A DNA stretch of 64,000 nt from Aminobacter aganoensis. GTDB taxonomy: Bacteria; Pseudomonadota; Alphaproteobacteria; Rhizobiales; Rhizobiaceae. The stretch is taken from the NCBI RefSeq assembly GCF_014206975.1, contig NZ_JACHOU010000004.1, positions 264,554 through 328,553 of the forward strand. Reading direction: 5' to 3'. Below the pieces are notes generated by a model that was not told the origin of the DNA, did no database searches, and worked only from the letters and a program-made list of their open reading frames with translations. Positions within the stretch are counted from its first letter, which is position 1, and each line of letters opens with the position of its first letter. The position numbers and the translations under genes were made by a program. Of the stretch, positions 16,498-23,458 are shown one piece after another.

Positions 16498-17457
16498 TCA
16501 GTAGCCGCCGATGATCGGCAGGATCTCGCCGGTGATGTAACTGGAACAGTGGGATGAGGCGAGGAACACATAGGCCGGAGCGATTTCCTCGGGCTGCGCC
16601 GGCCGCCTCATTGGCGTCTTCGCACCAAATGTCGAGACGTCCGCGGGTTCCTTGTCGGAAGGGTTGAGCGGCGTCCAGACCGGACCGGGGGCGATGGCGT
16701 TTACCCGGATCCCCTGGTCGACCAGGCTGGCGGCAAGCGCCCGGGTGAAGGCATGGATGCCGCCCTTGGTCATCGAATAGTCGACAAGTTCCTTGCTGCC
16801 GCTGATGCCCGTGACCGAGCCGGTGTTGATGATGGCCGACCCCGGCTGCATGTGTTCGATCGCGGCCTGGCTCATGTGGAAATAGCCATACAGGTTGGTC
16901 TTCAGCGTCGTATCGAAATGCTCTTCGGTCAGGTCGGCGAAGTCGGTCGAGTGGACCTGGAAGGCGGCGTTGTTGACTAGGATGTCGAGGCGACCGAATG
17001 CCTTCATCGTCGCCGCGACCAGCTTGCGCGAGACCTCCCTCTCGGCGACGTTGCCGGGCAATAATATGCATTTCCGGCCCTCGGCCTCGACCGCCTCGCG
17101 GGTGCGTTCGGCGTCCCGCTGTTCGCTCAGGTAGCCGATGGCGATGTCGGCGCCTTCGCGCGCAAACAGGACCGCCACTGACCGGCCGATGCCGGAGTCG
17201 CCGCCGGTGATCAGCGCGACCTTGCCGGATAGCTTGTCAGAACCCTTGTAGTAGGGCGCATCGTAAAGTGGGGCGGGTTCGACCAGTGCCTCCTCGCCGG
17301 GCTTAGGCAGGTGCTGTTTGGGAAACGGAGGCGTGGGGTAGGGCCTAGCGCCGGCCTGCATCGCGCTCTTTTTGCCCCCCTTGTTTTCCTGGCGGTCGTC
17401 CTTTTCCACTTTTCGCTGGATCGATCGCTGCTTCTTCGCTTCTGCCTGCGGGGACAT
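16498..17457 (-). CDS. SDR-family oxidoreductase, general-stress (GSP39/YghA) type
   Basis: A 319-residue short-chain dehydrogenase. The Rossmann motif TGGDSGIGR is at residues 84-92, NNAA near 162, and the catalytic Ser and YSMTK near 213-231. The long, charged N-terminal extension (MSPQAEAKKQ..., about 75 residues with a PTPPFPKQHLPKPG stretch) is typical of the B. subtilis GSP39 / E. coli YghA group, which is stress-induced in several bacteria. The substrate of this group is poorly known. An EcfG-type promoter directly precedes it, supporting general-stress control. Confidence 0.95.
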   Translation of the reverse strand: MSPQAEAKKQRSIQRKVEKDDRQENKGGKKSAMQAGARPYPTPPFPKQHLPKPGEEALVEPAPLYDAPYYKGSDKLSGKVALITGGDSGIGRSVAVLFAREGADIAIGYLSEQRDAERTREAVEAEGRKCILLPGNVAEREVSRKLVAATMKAFGRLDILVNNAAFQVHSTDFADLTEEHFDTTLKTNLYGYFHMSQAAIEHMQPGSAIINTGSVTGISGSKELVDYSMTKGGIHAFTRALAASLVDQGIRVNAIAPGPVWTPLNPSDKEPADVSTFGAKTPMRRPAQPEEIAPAYVFLASSHCSSYITGEILPIIGGY

Positions 17458-17488
17458 GCTGGTACCTCCGATACTGTTCCAATCTGCA

Positions 17489-17513
17489 AACGCCTGGTCG
17501 AGTGGACAGTTCC
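17489..17513 (-). promoter_or_regulatory. EcfG-type (general stress sigma) promoter of the SDR gene
   Basis: On the minus strand GGAAC (17509-17513), a 16-nt spacer and CGTT (17489-17492) match the alphaproteobacterial EcfG consensus GGAAC-N16/17-cGTT. It lies about 32 nt before the SDR start, leaving a short leader. Confidence 0.6.
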
Positions 17514-17538
17514 GACACGGCGAGCCCGATTACCGGCG

Positions 17539-18066
17539 CTAGCTCTCCGCCTTGAACGACTTGGCCAGCGCCACAAGCTTGGCCCTGTCGCGGCCGTGCC
17601 GCCGCACCAGCGCCTCGGCTTGCAGGGGAGACACATCGGTGGTCTCCGCGAGATGCCTCACCAGTTCGTCGTCGGTCGGCAGGTGCAGAGGGGTCTCCAG
17701 CTCGCCGGTGGCGATGTCATGCCTCGTGGCGGTGGCCGCGATACTGGCAAGTTCGGGATTGAAAGCGCCGTGGTTCGCAAGCGCAGCGAGGCTCGCCTCC
17801 GGTTCCAGGTATGCCCACATGAAGTCCTGGCCGGTTTCCGTGGATACGGCCCAGAAATGGGCGACGCCCCAGCCCTCCCGATGAACCGTCCTGTTGAGTG
17901 CGGTCAGGTGCTCGAAATTGATATCCTTGAAAGGGATGTAGAACACGTCGGGTTCGTCATCCACGCAGATCGCTTTCGCCTCCGTCGAGGATGCGATGAC
18001 GAGATCCGAGAACATGACCGTCACTGTTCCGGTGAACGCAGAGATGCGTGAATGGTCCGATGCCAT
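17539..18066 (-). CDS. DUF427-domain protein with C-terminal extension
   Basis: A 175-residue protein. Residues 10-105 match the DUF427 beta-barrel pattern: VMFSDLVIASSTEAK, FYIPFKDI, a 'WGVAHFWAV' strand, MWAYLEPE and a closing AFNPE. The remaining ~70 residues are helical and charged and end in a repeat-free Lys/Ala-rich tail. DUF427 has no settled function. A second, shorter DUF427 gene lies at 19161-19550. The ATG has an excellent AAGGGAGG site. It may be read from the DUF1236 promoter through the 24-residue peptide gene. Confidence 0.85.
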   Translation of the reverse strand: MASDHSRISAFTGTVTVMFSDLVIASSTEAKAICVDDEPDVFYIPFKDINFEHLTALNRTVHREGWGVAHFWAVSTETGQDFMWAYLEPEASLAALANHGAFNPELASIAATATRHDIATGELETPLHLPTDDELVRHLAETTDVSPLQAEALVRRHGRDRAKLVALAKSFKAES

Positions 18067-18165
18067 GATTGCCTCCCTTGGATGCCCAGCAACATATGAT
18101 CTCGCGCGCCTGGCGTTCTTGTCGACCCGGCAGGCGGTACGTTGGAAAGCCTGCCCGAAGCACGG

Positions 18166-18240
18166 CTACCGCAACCCAAAGAACGACAGTATCGCGAGCA
18201 CGATTACGACCAGCCCGACCAGGTAAATGATGTTGTTCAT
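18166..18240 (-). CDS. 24-residue single-span membrane peptide
   Basis: A very short ORF: MNNIIYLVGLVVIVLAILSF and then FGLR-stop. It is almost entirely one membrane helix with a final Arg. The ATG has a near-perfect AGGAG site 7 nt upstream. It lies between a DUF1236 gene (47 nt upstream) and a DUF427 gene (99 nt downstream) on the same strand. From memory, similar tiny LVGLVVIV peptides occur in other rhizobial genomes, but no function is known. Confidence 0.6.
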   Translation of the reverse strand: MNNIIYLVGLVVIVLAILSFFGLR

Positions 18241-18287
18241 TGTCTTCTCCTGAGGTGAAAGTGGATCGGCCCGTCCCGAAGGGGGCG

Positions 18288-18587
18288 CTAGTCGAGGACG
18301 TAGACGATCTCGCGGGTGCCCGGATCGACAAGCACCGTGCGACCACCAACCACTACATACTGGTATGTCACGTCAGGCACCTCGACGGCGTGGAGTTCGA
18401 CTGTATCGGGCAGCTTGTTGCCGATGTTGATCTCCAGTCCCGGCAGGTCGACCGAGGCCATCGGTTGCGTTTTGACATACTCCCTGATCAGGGTTTGCTG
18501 CTCCGGCTGGATGACGATCGTTTGAGCGCTTGCAAGGCCCGCTGACAACGCAAGCGCGGCAAAGGCAGTACACAGCTTCAGTTTCAT
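18288..18587 (-). CDS. DUF1236-domain secreted protein
   Basis: A 99-residue protein. A signal peptide (MKLKLCTAFAALALSAGLASAQ) is followed by a DUF1236 domain: REYVKTQPMASVDLPG, IGNKLPDTVELHAV, YQYVVVGGRTVLVDPGTREIVYVLD. The family is abundant in rhizobia and its members are periplasmic with no known activity. An EcfG-type promoter precedes it, suggesting general-stress expression. Probably the first gene of a DUF1236 / small peptide / DUF427 unit. Confidence 0.9.
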   Translation of the reverse strand: MKLKLCTAFAALALSAGLASAQTIVIQPEQQTLIREYVKTQPMASVDLPGLEINIGNKLPDTVELHAVEVPDVTYQYVVVGGRTVLVDPGTREIVYVLD

Positions 18588-18643
18588 GTTCTTTTCCCTT
18601 GGTGGGTGGAATTGGTTTCGAAAGGATCGAAACCTCTTTTCAC

Positions 18644-18668
18644 AACGTCGCGTTCGGGATCAGGTTCC
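18644..18668 (-). promoter_or_regulatory. EcfG-type promoter of the DUF1236 gene
   Basis: Minus strand: GGAAC (18664-18668), 16-nt spacer, CGTT (18644-18647). It lies about 57 nt before the DUF1236 start and matches the EcfG consensus in both elements and the spacing. Confidence 0.6.
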
Positions 18669-18836
18669 CTGGCAGCAAGATCGGGCTGGGACGGCTGCGT
18701 TGCTGCCACTCGATCATGAGTGCGTGCGTCGAGCCGCATGGAGTCTCGGCCAGCCATCTGGGCAAAAAGCAAGTGATTTCGCGTATTCCGCCATCGCTTC
18801 GGTCGACTGCAACAGCCCGCAGTTGGCCGCCGCGCG

Positions 18837-19097
18837 TCAGAATGCCGTGGGGTTAGCCTTGGCCGCACGCGACCTCAGCAGGTGGTCGTGCAACACGTTG
18901 ATTTCAGCCACACCGAATTGAAGCCCCGACTGCGAGACGATGCTCACCGAGCCGCTCTGCTTTCCGATCGGAATGCAGGCGACGTATCGGATCGCCTGGG
19001 AGAGGTGGCTGAAGAACAGGCCGGGTGTGAACCGGTCTTCATAGACAGTCGCCGGCTCGTCGAGATCGACATCATGCCCGGACAGTTTCATCGTCAT
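18837..19097 (-). CDS. Hypothetical protein
   Basis: An 86-residue ORF beginning MTMKLSGHDVDLDEPATVYEDRF. It has one moderately hydrophobic patch (YVACIPIGKQSGSVSIV) and no signal peptide or recognised domain. It sits between the DUF1236 and second DUF427 genes, all on the minus strand, so it may belong to the same stress group. A GGAAGG element lies just upstream of the ATG. It might equally be a chance frame. Confidence 0.48.
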   Translation of the reverse strand: MTMKLSGHDVDLDEPATVYEDRFTPGLFFSHLSQAIRYVACIPIGKQSGSVSIVSQSGLQFGVAEINVLHDHLLRSRAAKANPTAF

Positions 19098-19160
19098 GGC
19101 CTTCCGGTGTTCGGGCCGGTCCGCCTGGGTGGGAGGACGGCCCGCGCAATTCTGTTCTGG

Positions 19161-19550
19161 TCATTCGGCAATGTCGTGTGCGCGCAACTGGTCGTCGGCC
19201 GGCGTTGCCTCGATGCGCGCTTTTCTTGGATTGAAGGCGGCATGCCGTTCAAGAATCGCGTCCGATTGCTCGGGCGCTTCGTATGACCACATGAAATTGT
19301 CGGCAGCCTCGCCCACGGCATTCACGCTCCAGTAGGTCGCGATCCCCAGATGCTCATGATCTGCAACCGTCGCCCGTGTCAGGAAGTCGAAATAGACATC
19401 CTCGAAGGGGAGGAAATAGACCGGATCCTTGCCCGGGATGCTCAAGAGCTTGGCATTCTTCGACGATCCAATGATCGCGTCGGAAAAGCTGACCGTCACT
19501 GTTCCGATGAAGGGCGTGATCGTGGTGGGGTCGCGTTGCGGTTCATACAT
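19161..19550 (-). CDS. DUF427-domain protein
   Basis: A 129-residue protein: VSFSDAIIGSSKNAKLLSI, VYFLPFEDVYFDFL, a 'LGIATYWSV' strand, MWSYEAPE and AFNPRKA. It is a clear paralogue of the first ~105 residues of the protein at 17539-18066 but lacks that protein's C-terminal extension. The ATG follows GGGAGGAG. No EcfG match was found directly upstream. The function of DUF427 is unknown. Confidence 0.86.
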   Translation of the reverse strand: MYEPQRDPTTITPFIGTVTVSFSDAIIGSSKNAKLLSIPGKDPVYFLPFEDVYFDFLTRATVADHEHLGIATYWSVNAVGEAADNFMWSYEAPEQSDAILERHAAFNPRKARIEATPADDQLRAHDIAE

Positions 19551-19893
19551 CGTTGTTGCTCCTCCCGAAGGGCGCTGCGGACCGGGCGGGTGAGATGCTC
19601 GTCTGCCTATTCGTTGGCCAGGAAGAGAAACCGGGAAAAAGACTTCCTGTTCATCGGCGCCGCCATGCCCGGTTGACGCAGTCCGCAGCTTCTATCGAAC
19701 GTATGGAAATGCAAAAGGTTCAGCAGAACTTGTCGCGTTGCACCCGCTGCCCATTTTTGCGGATCGAGCGCCGTCGCAACTTGCCCGGGCCAGACTGGTC
19801 TGGCGCCGCTCATCCTCCAGCAACGTGGCATCCCAAAGCGCGGGTCGTGTTGCTGGTCGATGCGAGCGTTGCTTTCGCTTCGCCAGGAATGGG
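19551..19893. other. Stretch without a convincing gene
   Basis: About 340 nt between the second DUF427 gene and a small hypothetical gene. Open frames occur on both strands but have frameshifted-looking, Arg/Pro-rich composition and no start signals, so none is called. It may hold the DUF427 promoter. Confidence 0.3.
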
Positions 19894-20121
19894 TCATAGC
19901 GAGGCGGCACCCTTGCGTATCCGTCTGGCGCCCAGCGCCATGCGAGCGCATCGCAAGTCGGCCTGCCAGCCATCGTCGGGGTTCATCGCGCTTTCGGATG
20001 CGGCACGTTGCAGGGCTCGAGCCTCGTCTTCGAAGTGACGCAGCCTTTGGATCTTGATCTCGTCCGACGCCATGGGATCTTCAAGAATGCTTCGCACCAG
20101 CTTCTCGCACCGGCTGTCCAT
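19894..20121 (-). CDS. Hypothetical charged helical protein
   Basis: A 75-residue ORF: MDSRCEKLVRSILEDP, EIKIQRLRHFEDEARALQRAASE, then a basic tail. It is predicted mostly helical and soluble. The ATG at 20121 has AGGTG six nt upstream; an in-frame GTG at 20148 is possible. No family recognised. Confidence 0.48.
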   Translation of the reverse strand: MDSRCEKLVRSILEDPMASDEIKIQRLRHFEDEARALQRAASESAMNPDDGWQADLRCARMALGARRIRKGAASL

Positions 20122-20289
20122 CGTTGCACCTGTCCGTTCGTTTTCCACGAGAGATAGAATGACGGGCCAGCCGCAATGGTTCCGATCCTGTTCTTTGGGG
20201 GACGCAAGGTTTCTTGCAACTCATCGGGGTGTTGGCCGTTGTCCTGCCATTGGGCTGCGGAGGCTGGGCTCCAACCTTGGAGAAGACGC

Positions 20290-20472
20290 ATGGGCGAGAT
20301 CGTGGAATTTGCCGCCAACCATGTCTTCGTGAAGCACCACGGTGATGGCTGGATCGTTCGCGTTCTCGAAAACGGAGGACGAACCGACTATCGGTTCGAA
20401 CGGCTGTCCTGGGCCGAGAAGTTCGCCAGAAATGAACGCTTCCGCCTGCGTGAATGTGCACGCTTGCTTTGA
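20290..20472 (+). CDS. Small hypothetical protein
   Basis: A 60-residue ORF: MGEIVEFAANHVFVKHHGDGWIVRVLENGG and then a charged segment with two Arg/Glu-rich turns. The alternating pattern suggests a small beta fold with a C-terminal helix. No family is recognised. It converges with the HAD/ATPase fusion gene, 28 nt apart. Confidence 0.52.
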   Translation: MGEIVEFAANHVFVKHHGDGWIVRVLENGGRTDYRFERLSWAEKFARNERFRLRECARLL

Positions 20473-20500
20473 TGGGCATCGATCTGGCGTAGGTCGAGGT

Positions 20501-22201
20501 TCACGCCTCTACCGTGTACCGGCGCCGCACTGCTTCCGAAATCGCCGCTCTGCTGGCCTTCGGGTCCAGCGATTGGTTGCGTTCTATCGCCGAAGCCTCC
20601 TTGGCCAGCTTCTTGTCCTTGACCTTGTCTCGAAACCAATCGGAATAGTCGCCGGCACGGCGGTGATGTTCCCAGGTGGGATCGTCGACCCCATCGGCTA
20701 TCTGCAGGAAAATCATCAGGTTCTGGGCTTTCAGGTTGAGCGCGCCCTCTGCTCCCTTGAAATAGAAGCTGCTGTCGCCGAGGTCGCCTTCCGCATATTT
20801 GCGCTTGTGCCGTTTTTTCTCCTGCCTGGGCGGATCGACTGAAATCGCCTGCGGCGGTTGGCCTGCCGCTCGCTTCCAGAAGTTCACTTGCTTGTTGGAA
20901 GGTGGCGACACGCCTGCGGGAGCTTGGTCATCGACGGCTTCGCAGAAGGACGCAAGCACCTGGTCGGCCTCAGGGCCGAGCGCGATGACCGTCTCGACGG
21001 TCTCAAGGAGATCTGTCGAGACCAGGTCTGGGTGTACCGTTATCAGGATGGTCGCCGGAAGTTCCTTGGGCAGCGAAAATGAGGCGCCGACACGCGCGGC
21101 GGGCAGGAGGTGATGCGCTTCGTCGATGACCAGCCAATGCGGCCGGCCGGTGCGGGCCCGCAGCGCCGCGAGTTCGGGCAACAGCTTGGCAAAATATTGC
21201 GGCCTGTCGTCGGTCTTCAGCCCGAGCATGTTCACGGCGATGTTGTTCGACGGTTTCGCCAGCAGGTGCAGAATTTCCCGAACGCTTGGCGGGGTGTCAG
21301 CGTCGCCGACGACGGCGACATCCTGGAGTTGCTCATAGTCTCCTTCCGGGTCGAGGATGCAGAACTGGAAGCCCTTCTCGACGAAACGCTCGGTGAGCAT
21401 GGTCGCAAGCGTCGATTTGCCTATCCCCGAATTACCGGCGATCAGGATCCCGCCGCCGGATGGCGAGATGTCGACGTCTGACCCGGAGCCGGTGACGCCC
21501 AGCTTGACGAACTGGCGGCTGCTTTGCATGAGCTCGGCATCATTGGCCGTGAGCTGGCCCACCAGTTCGCTGACCCCTTCGCCACGCTGGCCGGACGTCA
21601 CCCTGTCGGCTGTTTCCTTGACGGATGGCAGGGCATTCGCCACGGCGACGCCGTAACCCGCGGCGCGCAGGAACGCATGGTCGTTTTCCGCATCGCCGAT
21701 CGCTACGACATTGTGCGGCGAAAGCTCCAGTTCTTCCAACGCCGCCGCCAGCCCGGTTGCCTTGTTGATGCCGCTTGGCAGCACCATGACGGCGCCCTTG
21801 TTGAAGATGATCTCCAACTCGAGGCCCAGCCTGCGGATTTCATCCAGGACGATCGTTTCGTTGGGAACCAGCGTCGCGACGATAGAATCCCCGACATAGA
21901 GTGGGCTCACGCCGCGCGATCTCAGGCGCTCGACAAATTCTTGCGGTGGAGCGGGGGCCAAAAGCCGCTTTTTTTTCGTCCCGGGCGTGTAGAGCAGTGC
22001 CCCGTTCTCGGCGACGATCCTGTCGAAGACATCGTGCTCGGGGAACACCCGTTCCAGGTCGGGCAGTTCGCGTCCGGTCACGAGGATCAGCTTGCGCCCG
22101 GTTTTCTTGAAATCTTCCAATGCCTTGAAGGTGGCGCCTGATACCAGGCCGTGCTCGGCAAGGGTCTCGTCATAGTCGGTTGCCAGGGCAAGTACATACA
22201 T
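20501..22201 (-). CDS. HAD-IIB phosphatase fused to HerA-like (DUF87) ATPase
   Basis: A 566-residue fusion. Residues 1-220 are a HAD-IIB (Cof/sugar-phosphatase) domain with all four motifs: DYDET 9-13, VTGR 41-44, Lys147 (INKATG) and GDAEND 169-174. Residues 235-425 are a HerA/VirB4-type P-loop ATPase: Walker A AGNSGIGKST 255-264, LDPEGDY 283-289, Walker B LVIDEAHH near 357-364. A C-terminal module (468-566) follows a basic linker. All catalytic residues look intact. The ATG at 22201 has GGAGCGGAG upstream. It is divergent from a GT4/debranching/GT20 operon, 166 nt apart. The HAD class includes trehalose- and sucrose-phosphatases. The substrate and the role of the ATPase are unknown. Confidence 0.93.
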   Translation of the reverse strand: MYVLALATDYDETLAEHGLVSGATFKALEDFKKTGRKLILVTGRELPDLERVFPEHDVFDRIVAENGALLYTPGTKKKRLLAPAPPQEFVERLRSRGVSPLYVGDSIVATLVPNETIVLDEIRRLGLELEIIFNKGAVMVLPSGINKATGLAAALEELELSPHNVVAIGDAENDHAFLRAAGYGVAVANALPSVKETADRVTSGQRGEGVSELVGQLTANDAELMQSSRQFVKLGVTGSGSDVDISPSGGGILIAGNSGIGKSTLATMLTERFVEKGFQFCILDPEGDYEQLQDVAVVGDADTPPSVREILHLLAKPSNNIAVNMLGLKTDDRPQYFAKLLPELAALRARTGRPHWLVIDEAHHLLPAARVGASFSLPKELPATILITVHPDLVSTDLLETVETVIALGPEADQVLASFCEAVDDQAPAGVSPPSNKQVNFWKRAAGQPPQAISVDPPRQEKKRHKRKYAEGDLGDSSFYFKGAEGALNLKAQNLMIFLQIADGVDDPTWEHHRRAGDYSDWFRDKVKDKKLAKEASAIERNQSLDPKASRAAISEAVRRRYTVEA

Positions 22202-22311
22202 TATCGGTTCTCCGCTCCAGACCTCAATCTGCTCGGCGGATGATCGTTCCACCGTCGGGCGGGAACCCTGCGAACCGAGCTGTCCATTCGAGCACGGTGA
22301 GCGCAGTCAGG

Positions 22312-22336
22312 GGAACCATTGGCCGGTTGCGCGGTT
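22312..22336 (+). promoter_or_regulatory. EcfG-type promoter of the GT4 operon
   Basis: Plus strand: GGAAC (22312-22316), 16-nt spacer, GGTT (22333-22336), one base from the CGTT consensus. It lies about 32 nt before the GT4 start. Confidence 0.5.
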
Positions 22337-22367
22337 CACCCCTGGGACGACCATCAGGAACCACGGC

Positions 22368-23411
22368 ATGAAGATCGCGCACATCGCGCCGCTCTACGAA
22401 AGCGTACCCCCACGGCTCTACGGCGGAACGGAAAGGATAATTGCTTATCTGGTCGACGGCCTGGTGGAGCGCGGGCATCAGGTGACACTATTTGCCAGCG
22501 CCGATGCTGTGACCAGGGCAGACCTCGTTCCCGTTCGCCACCAAGCACTCAGGCTCGATGCCAATCCGCTGACTTCGCCGACAGCCGCGCATTTGTCGAT
22601 GTTGCATCAGGTAAGGCAGCAAGCAGATCAGTTCGACCTGCTTCATTTCCATCTCAGCCATTTTGTCCACTTCCCGTTCTTTGAGGATTTTCCCGAGCGA
22701 ACGGTGACGACACCACACGGCCGCCTCGACTATGCCGACCTTCCGGACGCCTATCGAAGGTGGCCCCATTTCCCGATGATCTCCATCTCGGACCGACAGC
22801 GACAGCCCTTGAAAGAAGCAAACTGGATTGCCACGGTTCAGCATGGCCTGCCGCTCGACCTTCATCGTCCTGTCGAGCGGGATCCCCTCGGCTATCTTGC
22901 CTTTCTCGGTCGTCTGTCGCGCGACAAGCGGCCGGACCGGGCCATTGAAATTGCCCGTCGCAGCGGACTGAAACTGAAGATCGCGGCAAAGATCGGGGAC
23001 GACGATCGGACATACTTCCATGAAACGATCGCGCCGATGATCGACGGCCGGCAGATCGAGTACATCGGAGAGATCGGAGAGAGCGACAAGGCCGAATTCC
23101 TGGGCAATGCCGCAGCCTTGCTGTTTCCAATCGACTGGCCCGAGCCGTTCGGCCTGGTCGTCATCGAAGCCATGGCATTCGGCACGCCGGTGATTGCCTG
23201 GGACAATGGCGCGATGCCTGAAATCATTGACCAGGGGGTTACGGGCTACATCGTGCGGTCGATCGACGAGGCGGTCGCTGCCGTTGTGCGTTTGCCTGAA
23301 CTCGACCGAAGAACCGTTCGGCAGACCTTCGAAGCCAGGTTCTCGGCCGACCGCATGGTGCGCGAGTACGAGGCGGCCTATGTCCAGCTGATGGACGGGT
23401 TGGCGCGCTGA
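22368..23411 (+). CDS. Glycosyltransferase family 4
   Basis: A 347-residue GT-B glycosyltransferase. The N-terminal domain has MKIAHIAPLYESVPPRLYGG and LLHFHLSHF. The C-terminal nucleotide-sugar domain has LAFLGRLSRDKRPDRAI and the E-x7-E type motif in EPFGLVVIEAMAFGTPVIAW. It is cytoplasmic with no membrane segment. The ATG follows AGGA at 8-nt spacing. It is first in an operon with a debranching-type glucosidase and a GT20 enzyme, so it probably acts on glycan or compatible-solute synthesis under stress. Donor and acceptor are not inferable. Confidence 0.94.
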   Translation: MKIAHIAPLYESVPPRLYGGTERIIAYLVDGLVERGHQVTLFASADAVTRADLVPVRHQALRLDANPLTSPTAAHLSMLHQVRQQADQFDLLHFHLSHFVHFPFFEDFPERTVTTPHGRLDYADLPDAYRRWPHFPMISISDRQRQPLKEANWIATVQHGLPLDLHRPVERDPLGYLAFLGRLSRDKRPDRAIEIARRSGLKLKIAAKIGDDDRTYFHETIAPMIDGRQIEYIGEIGESDKAEFLGNAAALLFPIDWPEPFGLVVIEAMAFGTPVIAWDNGAMPEIIDQGVTGYIVRSIDEAVAAVVRLPELDRRTVRQTFEARFSADRMVREYEAAYVQLMDGLAR

Positions 23412-23458
23412 GATATGGACGCCTCGCAGCGCGTCCGAGACAAGGAGGGAGCAGGCAT

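Noticed and set aside
19551..19951. Plus- and minus-strand frames between the second DUF427 gene and the next hypothetical gene
   Set aside because: Arg/Pro/Ser-rich composition, no start signals and no domains; more likely non-coding.
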